Positions 1 to 4,807 of a stretch of DNA of 8,262 bases are shown here, piece by piece. The notes under the pieces were generated by a model. That model was not told the origin of the DNA. It was given only the letters and a program-made list of their open reading frames with translations, and searched no databases. Source of the DNA: Lysobacterales bacterium UBA5700 (GTDB lineage Bacteria > Pseudomonadota > Gammaproteobacteria > Xanthomonadales > Xanthomonadaceae); assembly GCA_002420085.1 (NCBI GenBank), contig DIHI01000044.1, forward strand, positions 17,254-25,515, given 5' to 3'. The position numbers and the translations under genes were made by a program. Each line of letters opens with the position of its first letter. Position 1 is the first letter of the stretch.

Positions 1-33
1 CGGAAAATATATCGCTTTATGCGAATAAATGTG

Positions 34-63
34 TTGACTGACGGTCGGGTGCCGGCGTAAGGT
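34..63 (+). promoter_or_regulatory. Candidate sigma-70 promoter of the met operon
   Basis: TTGACT at 34-39 matches five of six bases of the -35 consensus. A poor -10 candidate, TAAGGT at 58-63, lies 18 nt further on. Initiation near 70 would place the transcript start just before the first strand of riboswitch helix P1 at 76, which is where a leader promoter is expected. The 30 bases upstream are strongly AT-rich for this genome (runs such as AAAATATAT), which could act as an UP-like element. The -10 matches only three of six bases, so the assignment rests mainly on the -35 and on position. Confidence 0.4.
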
Positions 64-75
64 TTCGCCATCCGA

Positions 76-178
76 CTCATCGAGACCGGTCGAGGGACAG
101 GCCCTACGACACCGGGGCAACCAGCGAGAGATCGCCTGGTGCCAATTCCTGCGGCAGCCCACGCTGCCGAAAGATGAG
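76..178 (+). promoter_or_regulatory. SAM-I (S-box) riboswitch aptamer
   Basis: This RNA element binds S-adenosylmethionine and lowers expression of the downstream methionine genes. The sequence has the SAM-I core in the right order: GAGGGAC then GGCCC (92-104), GGGGCAACC (114-122), GGTGCCAATTCCTGC (138-152) and GAAAGATGAG (169-178). Helix P1 is CTCATC (76-81) with GATGAG (173-178), six perfect pairs. P3 pairs 121-127 with 132-139 around a GAGA loop with one bulged base. P4 is seven perfect pairs, CGGCAGC (152-158) with GCTGCCG (163-169). From memory, the core is nearly identical to the Thermoanaerobacter SAM-I aptamer. It sits directly upstream of metX-metB-hom, whose pathway leads to SAM, so the assignment is coherent. 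I did not verify the P2 pseudoknot pairing. Confidence 0.95.
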
Positions 179-270
179 CCGTAGCCGGATGCCTGGTAAT
201 GCCCAGGCGGCCCCGGCCACGACGAATCCGGTCGATTGCTCGCCGGGTCGGAGCCACCAGGAGCCCGACC
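179..270 (+). promoter_or_regulatory. Riboswitch expression platform controlling metX translation
   Basis: This segment lies between the SAM-I aptamer and the metX start codon. It has no GC-stem plus U-run, so a rho-independent terminator is absent and control is inferred to act on translation. CCTGGT (192-197) is an anti-Shine-Dalgarno candidate, exactly complementary to ACCAGG (256-261), which overlaps the AGGAG ribosome site. The same segment can instead form a local hairpin, GCCTGG (191-196) with CCAGGC (203-208), whose loop TAATGC shows an AUG. A second stem, GGTCGG (246-251) with CCGACC (265-270), puts the ribosome site in its 13-nt loop. A further possible stem pairs 226-231 with 243-248 and competes with the second one. 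The switching order is inference. Confidence 0.7.
259..263 (+). promoter_or_regulatory. metX ribosome binding site
   Basis: AGGAG lies seven nucleotides before the ATG at 271. It is the only strong Shine-Dalgarno in the leader and decides the metX start in favour of 271 over the in-frame ATG at 199, which lies inside the riboswitch platform hairpin and has no ribosome site. The site is within the loop of a possible stem (246-251 with 265-270), and its first three bases can pair with the anti-Shine-Dalgarno at 192-197. Confidence 0.8.
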
Positions 271-1383
271 ATGTGCCATGCCGACCCACCCGCTTCGAGC
301 CCGATTCCCGCCGATTCCGCAGCCCTCCGCGCGCGGTTCACGGCCGGAGCCATTCAGTCGTTCACCCTGCGGGTCGACTTGCTCAGTGAACTCGACGGTC
401 GGCCGGCTTCGGTCGAGGTCAACGCCAGCCGCTGTGGACGCCCGGAGGCGCCCTGTCTGGTCGTGCTCGGCGGCATCTCGGCCTGCGGACGCGCAGTCGA
501 GTGGTGGCCGGAGCAGGTCGGTCCGGGGCGTCCGATCGACACCGATCGCCATGCCGTCCTGGGCATCGATTACCTCGATCGGCTGCCGGCCGGTTGGCGC
601 GGGCTGAGTCCCGGCGATCAGGCCAATGCCTTGGCGGCGGTGCTTGATCGGCTGGCAATCCGTCGCGTCGATGCCTTCGTCGGTGCGTCCTACGGCGGTG
701 CGGTCGCCCTGGCGTTTGCCGAACGCTACCCCGAGCGGGTCGGGCGCTTGCTGGTGCTGTCGATGGCCGATCGGCCGTCGCCGATGGCTTCCGCCCTGCG
801 TGCGATCCAGCGCGAATGCCTCAGGCTCGGGGTCGAGCACGGATTCGAGGCGGAGGCGGTCGCGCTGGCCCGGGCGCTGGCGGTCACCACCTACCGCAGC
901 GAAGCGGAGTTTGCCGAGCGCTTCAGCGGGGCGCCACGGCATCAGGATGGCCGCTGGCGCTGGCCGGTCGAGGATTATCTCCAGGCCCAGGGCGCGCGTT
1001 TTGCCGAGCGCTTCGATGCCGAGCGCTACCGGGTGCTGTCGGAATCGCTCGACCTGCATCGGGTCGATCGGCAGCGCCTGAGCACACCTCTGCACGCACT
1101 GGCGGTCGTCGAGGATCGACTGGTGCCGTGTGGCGACATCCAGGCCCTGGCGGCGGCCGTCGGTGGCGAATGCGTCTGCATCGATTCGCCGTTCGGGCAT
1201 GACGCCTTCCTGAAAGAGGGTCAGCGCGTAGCCGCCTGGCTGAGCGACCGACTGGCTCGGGTCGCTCCCGATCCGGTCCGGCCGCAGGCGTCGAGCGAAG
1301 CGCCGCGCGGCCGGAGTCGGGTGGCTGGCTGCCCGCCTGCGGACCGACTGCCCGATCGGCCGCGAATGCCGGTCGTGCTCTGA
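271..1383 (+). CDS. metX: MetX-like homoserine O-acyltransferase (probably succinyl-CoA dependent)
   Basis: This 370-residue cytoplasmic alpha/beta-hydrolase-fold enzyme is expected to transfer an acyl group from CoA to homoserine, the committed step of methionine synthesis. The likely catalytic triad is Ser140 in the nucleophile elbow GASYGG (138-143), Asp282 in EDRLVP (281-286) and His310 in GHDAFLKE (309-316). The segment VGPGRPIDTDR (83-93) is also MetX-like. The protein is compact: it lacks the CxGSxGP-type stretch that canonical MetX has before the nucleophile, and it has GASYGG instead of GGSMGG. It resembles, from memory, the MetX-like proteins of Xanthomonas met operons, which are usually assigned homoserine O-succinyltransferase activity; acetyl-CoA or serine specificity cannot be excluded. 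The last 40 or so residues (331-370) form an Arg/Pro/Ala-rich tail beyond the hydrolase domain. The start is chosen from the AGGAG at 259-263. It is the first gene of metX-metB-hom and is controlled by the SAM-I leader. Confidence 0.88.
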   Translation: MCHADPPASSPIPADSAALRARFTAGAIQSFTLRVDLLSELDGRPASVEVNASRCGRPEAPCLVVLGGISACGRAVEWWPEQVGPGRPIDTDRHAVLGIDYLDRLPAGWRGLSPGDQANALAAVLDRLAIRRVDAFVGASYGGAVALAFAERYPERVGRLLVLSMADRPSPMASALRAIQRECLRLGVEHGFEAEAVALARALAVTTYRSEAEFAERFSGAPRHQDGRWRWPVEDYLQAQGARFAERFDAERYRVLSESLDLHRVDRQRLSTPLHALAVVEDRLVPCGDIQALAAAVGGECVCIDSPFGHDAFLKEGQRVAAWLSDRLARVAPDPVRPQASSEAPRGRSRVAGCPPADRLPDRPRMPVVL

Positions 1384-1475
1384 TCGAGACCCCAGGCGCC
1401 GACCGCCGCATCCCGACCCGATCCTACAGCCCCGACCCTTCTGCCCCGATCCCCCGACCCGTTCGAGAGTCCGAC
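1384..1475 (+). other. C-rich metX-metB spacer, possible Rho loading (rut-like) region
   Basis: This 92-nt non-coding spacer is strikingly C-rich and G-poor on the transcribed strand: by hand count about 42 C against 14 G in 76 nt (1389-1464). It holds short irregular repeats of the type CCCGACC/CCCGATCC at 1412-1418, 1418-1424, 1431-1438, 1444-1452 and 1453-1460. No GC stem with a U-run is present. Such C-over-G stretches of unstructured RNA are typical of Rho utilisation sites, so the spacer could uncouple metX from metB-hom when metX is not translated. This role is inference. A modest GAGAG (1465-1469) serves as the metB ribosome site. Confidence 0.4.
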
Positions 1476-2663
1476 ATGACCATCCAGACCTGCACCCGCG
1501 CCGTGCGCGCTGGCATCGACACCGACACTGCCTTCGGGGCAGTGGTTCCGCCCCTGCACCTGAGCAGCAATTTTTCATTTGCCGGGCTCGACGGCAAGCG
1601 CAGGTATGACTACACGCGCAGCGGCAATCCGACCCGCGATCTGCTCGCCGAAACGCTGGCCGATCTCGAAGGGGGTAGTGGCGCGGTGATCACCGCCAGC
1701 GGCATGGCTGCCGTCGGTCTGGCCCTGGAACTGCTCGCCCCGAACGCACTGCTGGTGGTTCCGCACGATTGCTACGGTGGTTCACACCGGCTGTTCCGGG
1801 CCTGGGCCGAGAAGGCCCGGCTGCAACTGGCAGTGGTCGATTTCCATCACCCCGGACAACTCGGGGCGGCGCTCGCACGCGGGCCGGCCATGGTCTGGAT
1901 CGAGACCCCCAGCAATCCGCTGCTGCGAATCACCGACATTCGCCATGTCGCCGTCGCTGCACACGAAGCCGGTGCCCTGGTCGTGGTCGATAACACCTTC
2001 CTGTCGCCGGCCCTGCAACGGCCGATCGCGTTGGGCGCCGATCTGGTCGTCCACTCCACCACCAAGTACATCAATGGTCACAGCGATGTGGTCGGCGGTG
2101 CCGTGATCGCCGCCCGTGCCGACCTGCACGAGCGCTTGACCTGGTGGGCCAATTGCAACGGCGTGACCGGTGCGCCGTTCGACAGCCACCTGACCTTGCG
2201 CGGACTGCGCACGCTCAACGCCCGGTTGCGCGTGCATCAGGAGAACGCCCAGTCGGTGGTCGAGCGTCTGTACCGCCATCCCGGAGTCGCCCGGGTGTTC
2301 TACCCCGGACTGCCCGACCATCCCGGCCATGCCCTGGCCGCCCGCCAGCAGGATGGCTTCGGAGCCATGGTCAGCGTCGAGTTGCGCGGCGGGTTGCCGG
2401 CGGTGCGTGCCTTCGTCGCCGGCTTGCACAACTTTACCCTGGCCGAATCGCTGGGCGGGGTCGAGAGCCTGATCGCCCATCCGGCCAGCATGACCCATGC
2501 GGCCATGACCCCGGAGGCGCGTCGGATCGCCGGCATCGGTGACGGTCTGCTGCGCCTGTCGATCGGAATCGAGGACGCCCGCGACCTGTGCAATGACCTC
2601 GATGCAGCGCTGGCGCGCGCCGCCGCCGCTGCCGCGAGCAGCCTGCGCGAGGTGGCGCCATGA
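1476..2663 (+). CDS. metB: Cystathionine gamma-synthase (PLP-dependent)
   Basis: The 395-residue protein belongs to the Cys/Met metabolism PLP enzyme family (fold type I) and should join an O-acylhomoserine, here probably O-succinylhomoserine, to cysteine, giving cystathionine. Visible marks are YDYTRSGNPTR (44-54), the TASGMAAV loop (73-80), Tyr100 that stacks on PLP, VDNTF with Asp172 (171-175) that contacts the pyridine nitrogen, HSTTKYINGHSD with the Schiff-base Lys197 (193-204), SLGGVESLIAHPASMTH (325-341), and Arg360 for the substrate carboxylate. Asp45 and Glu324 match the positions that mark gamma-synthases in the E. coli enzyme (Asp45, Glu325), which favours synthase over gamma-lyase, although Ser49 replaces the E. 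coli Arg49. O-succinylhomoserine sulfhydrylase is the main alternative. Length is normal for the family. The gene ends in a 4-nt overlap (ATGA) with hom, implying translational coupling. The C-terminus is Ala-rich. Confidence 0.93.
   Translation: MTIQTCTRAVRAGIDTDTAFGAVVPPLHLSSNFSFAGLDGKRRYDYTRSGNPTRDLLAETLADLEGGSGAVITASGMAAVGLALELLAPNALLVVPHDCYGGSHRLFRAWAEKARLQLAVVDFHHPGQLGAALARGPAMVWIETPSNPLLRITDIRHVAVAAHEAGALVVVDNTFLSPALQRPIALGADLVVHSTTKYINGHSDVVGGAVIAARADLHERLTWWANCNGVTGAPFDSHLTLRGLRTLNARLRVHQENAQSVVERLYRHPGVARVFYPGLPDHPGHALAARQQDGFGAMVSVELRGGLPAVRAFVAGLHNFTLAESLGGVESLIAHPASMTHAAMTPEARRIAGIGDGLLRLSIGIEDARDLCNDLDAALARAAAAAASSLREVAP
2649..2652 (+). promoter_or_regulatory. hom ribosome binding site inside metB
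   Basis: GAGG lies within the last codons of metB, seven nucleotides before the hom ATG at 2660. With the ATGA overlap it supports termination-reinitiation coupling between metB and hom and fixes the hom start. Confidence 0.6.
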
Positions 2664-3727
2664 ATCGCCTGGTGATCGCCCCAGCCGCTCGGATCGCCTT
2701 GATCGGCACCGGCCAGGTCGCCCGTGCCCTGGCCGTCGCGATCGATCGACGCGCCAGCCGGCTCGGCTCGACCGGCTTGCGGCTGGCCTGGCTGTGCAAC
2801 TCGCGCGGTCAGGCTCGACCGGAAGCGCCGGAGTGGCGCGGCGCGGTCGATCGACTCGATCGAACCGAGCGCAGCCAGCGCACCGACCCCAGCCCGGAAC
2901 TGGCCGATGGACTGGATGTCGTGATCGATCTGAGCGCCAGCGATGCGGTCGCTGCGCGCCATGCCGAGTGGCTGGCGCGCGGCATGGCGGTGGTCACCGC
3001 CAACAAGCGCGGACTCGGCGAATCGGCGGCCCGCGCCGATGCCATCCTGGCCGCCGGCCGCGCGGGCGGCGAGTACGGCGACAGTGCGACCGTCGGCGCC
3101 GGACTGGGCGGGGTCCGGCGCCTGCGTGAACTGCATGCCTGCGGCGAGCCGGTGCATGCCATCGCCGGAGTCCTGTCCGGCACCCTGGCCTGGCTGTTTG
3201 ACCGCTACGACAGTCGGCGGCCGTTCTCCGAACTGGTTCGCGAGGCGCATGCCCAGGGCTACACCGAGCCCGATCCACGCGAAGACATCGCCGGCCACGA
3301 TGTCGCGCGCAAACTGCGCATCCTGGCGAGGGCGGTCGGCTGGCCAGTCCCCGACGGCAGTGTCGAGATCGATCCGCGCCTGCGCTGTCCCGAGGGGCCG
3401 GAACCCTGGGCGGCGATCGTCAGCCTCAATGCGGGGATCGACGAACTGTTCCGACAGCGGCCGGATCCGAGCGCCCGCCCGGCGGTGGTCGCGCGTGCCT
3501 GCCCGGAACGACGGGTGATCGGTCTGGAATGGCTGGTCCCGGACGATCCGCTCGCCCAGCGCAGCGGCTGCGACAATGCCATCGTCATCCACAGCGAACG
3601 CTACCGTGAGCGTCCGCTGGTGTTGCGCGGGCCGGGCGCCGGTCCCGAATTGACCGCTGCCGCCGTACTGGACGATGTTCTGGCGGTGTTGCAAGGCCGC
3701 CGCCAGCGGCCGGCATGGGCCGCCTGA
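2660..3727 (+). CDS. hom: Homoserine dehydrogenase, short monofunctional form
   Basis: This 355-residue cytoplasmic enzyme reduces aspartate semialdehyde to homoserine with NAD(P)H, feeding the MetX substrate. An N-terminal Rossmann domain opens with IALIGTGQVARAL (12-24), and TANK with Lys116 (113-116) lies in the coenzyme/substrate cleft. The catalytic domain carries ATVGAGL (143-149), GVLSGTLAWLF (170-180) and the family signature GYTEPDPREDIAGHDVARKL (200-219). Glu208, Asp214 and Lys218 match by spacing the catalytic Glu208, Asp219 and Lys223 of the yeast enzyme. The C-terminus keeps the GPGAG turn (324-328) and the following helix. There is no aspartokinase domain, unlike ThrA and MetL, and no C-terminal ACT domain, so threonine feedback through ACT is unlikely. 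Its location after metX-metB under a SAM riboswitch suggests a methionine-dedicated enzyme; whether it also supplies threonine synthesis cannot be told. It overlaps metB by four nucleotides. Confidence 0.93.
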   Translation: MNRLVIAPAARIALIGTGQVARALAVAIDRRASRLGSTGLRLAWLCNSRGQARPEAPEWRGAVDRLDRTERSQRTDPSPELADGLDVVIDLSASDAVAARHAEWLARGMAVVTANKRGLGESAARADAILAAGRAGGEYGDSATVGAGLGGVRRLRELHACGEPVHAIAGVLSGTLAWLFDRYDSRRPFSELVREAHAQGYTEPDPREDIAGHDVARKLRILARAVGWPVPDGSVEIDPRLRCPEGPEPWAAIVSLNAGIDELFRQRPDPSARPAVVARACPERRVIGLEWLVPDDPLAQRSGCDNAIVIHSERYRERPLVLRGPGAGPELTAAAVLDDVLAVLQGRRQRPAWAA

Positions 3728-3733
3728 GTCGGC

Positions 3734-3777
3734 CGATCGAGCGTGCGCGCAGCGCGATCGACACCGGATCGATCGAC
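3734..3777 (+). repeat. CGATCG-rich inverted repeat after hom
   Basis: CGATCG at 3734-3739 and at 3755-3760 can form a six-pair stem around a 15-nt GC-rich loop, and a further ATCGATCGA block follows around 3768-3776. The element lies just after the hom stop codon. It could help to end the met transcript, but there is no U-tract, so it is not a canonical terminator. CGATCG is self-complementary and common in this window, so the repeat may be only compositional. Confidence 0.35.
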
Positions 3778-3827
3778 CCGGGCGACATCACCCGCGCCAG
3801 CCGACCCGGCGGCATCGGCCTGACCGC

Positions 3828-3833
3828 TATAAT
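3828..3833 (+). promoter_or_regulatory. ribF-ileS promoter, perfect -10 box
   Basis: TATAAT is an exact -10 consensus, preceded by GC, in otherwise very GC-rich DNA. No convincing -35 lies 16-18 nt upstream (the stretch around 3805-3810 is CCCGGC) and there is no TGn extension. Transcription would begin about 6-9 nt after the box, at 3839-3842, so at or almost at the GTG start codon of ribF. It separates the ribF-ileS unit from the met operon. Confidence 0.65.
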
Positions 3834-3841
3834 CGGCCGCT

Positions 3842-4807
3842 GTGACGAAACTGTTCCGCGATCTCGATGGCGGGCCGCTGTGCCCGCAAGGCAGCGTGGT
3901 GTGCATCGGTGGCTTCGATGGTCTGCATGTCGGCCATCAGGCCCTGCTGCGCCGCGTGCATGCCCGTGCGGCCGCGCTCGGCGTGCCGGCAGCGGCGGTC
4001 AGCTTCGAGCCCCTGCCGCGCGAGTTCTTCGCCGCCGACGGCGCGGCCCCGGCACGGCTGACCCCGGTGCGCAGCCGCATCCAGGGCTTTCGCGCATTGG
4101 GCATGGATGTGCTCGGCCTGTTGCGCTTCAACCGGAATCTGGCCTCGTGCAGTGCCGAGGATTTCGTGCGGCGCTTGCTGGTCGCGCGCCTGCGAGTTCG
4201 CGAGGTCTGGGTGGGCGAGGGCTTCCGCTTCGGGCACCGCCGGCTCGGCGATGTCGCACTGTTGCGCGCACTCGGTGCCGAACACGGATTTGCCACCTGC
4301 CACATCGCCCCGGTCGAGTTCGATGGCGAACGGGTCTCGGCGACCCGCATCCGCAGCCTGCTGGCCGAAGGCCGTCTGGATGCGGTCGAGCCGATGCTCG
4401 GTCAGCCCTACCGCCTGGCCGGTCGGGTGCTGAGCGGTGCCCGCCTCGGCCGCACACTCGGCTATCCGACCGCCAACATCGGCCTGCGCGGCAAGCGTCC
4501 GGCACTCAGTGGCATCTTCGCGGTGAACGTCGTCGGTGTCGCCGACCGGCTCTGGCCGGGGGTCGCCAGTCTGGGAACCCGACCGACCGTCGATGACGGC
4601 GCACCGGTGCTGGAGGTGCATCTGTTCGACTTCGACGGCGACCTCTACGGGCGCTGCATCGAAGTCGAGTTCGTGGCGAAGCTGCGTGATGAACTGCGTT
4701 TCCCCGACCTGCCCAGTCTGGTCGAACAAATGCGCCTGGACGAGGCGCAGGCACGGGCGCTGCTGGCGACCGTCCCCGAACCCGCAACCGGAAGAAGAAC
4801 CGCGTGA
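3842..4807 (+). CDS. ribF: Bifunctional riboflavin kinase / FAD synthetase
   Basis: The 321-residue cytoplasmic enzyme phosphorylates riboflavin to FMN and adenylates FMN to FAD. The N-terminal FAD synthetase domain has the nucleotidyltransferase motif GFDGLHVGH (24-32), [13 protein letters not shown] (125-137) and VSATRIR (165-171). The C-terminal flavokinase domain (about 185-310) has [15 protein letters not shown] (199-213) with the PTAN nucleotide-binding turn, LGTRPTV (244-250) and the expected catalytic base Glu258 in LEVHLFDF (257-264). Length is normal. The start is GTG: in-frame stops at 3821-3823 and 3830-3832 rule out any earlier start, and later ones would remove the N-terminal strand. 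There is no Shine-Dalgarno, because the TATAAT box occupies that place, which implies a leaderless or near-leaderless message. It overlaps ileS by four nucleotides (GTGA), and this pairing is conserved in Gammaproteobacteria. Confidence 0.95.
   Translation: MTKLFRDLDGGPLCPQGSVVCIGGFDGLHVGHQALLRRVHARAAALGVPAAAVSFEPLPREFFAADGAAPARLTPVRSRIQGFRALGMDVLGLLRFNRNLASCSAEDFVRRLLVARLRVREVWVGEGFRFGHRRLGDVALLRALGAEHGFATCHIAPVEFDGERVSATRIRSLLAEGRLDAVEPMLGQPYRLAGRVLSGARLGRTLGYPTANIGLRGKRPALSGIFAVNVVGVADRLWPGVASLGTRPTVDDGAPVLEVHLFDFDGDLYGRCIEVEFVAKLRDELRFPDLPSLVEQMRLDEAQARALLATVPEPATGRRTA

Noticed and set aside
199..270. Earlier in-frame start for metX at ATG 199
   Set aside because: This ATG has no ribosome site and lies in the loop of the expression-platform hairpin; ATG 271 has AGGAG at ideal spacing. 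The extra residues are Arg/Pro-rich with no family similarity.
174..389. Small open frame starting at the end of the aptamer as a leader peptide
   Set aside because: It has no Shine-Dalgarno, overlaps the riboswitch P1 strand, has no run of regulatory Met codons, and runs out of frame into metX.
1395..1460. CCCGAYCC units in the metX-metB spacer as a CRISPR or tandem repeat array
   Set aside because: The units are 7-9 bases, irregular in sequence and spacing, and without spacer structure; C-rich composition explains them better.
1536..1575. Possible intragenic terminator in metB (GGGGC/GCCCC stem then five T)
   Set aside because: The stem is only five pairs with a nine-base loop and ends some 16 nt before the T run; the closer CTGC/GCAG stem is only four pairs.
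2300..3694. Minus-strand open frame of 464 codons opposite metB and hom
   Set aside because: It spans two clear genes on the other strand, has no recognisable domain, and is explained by codon bias.
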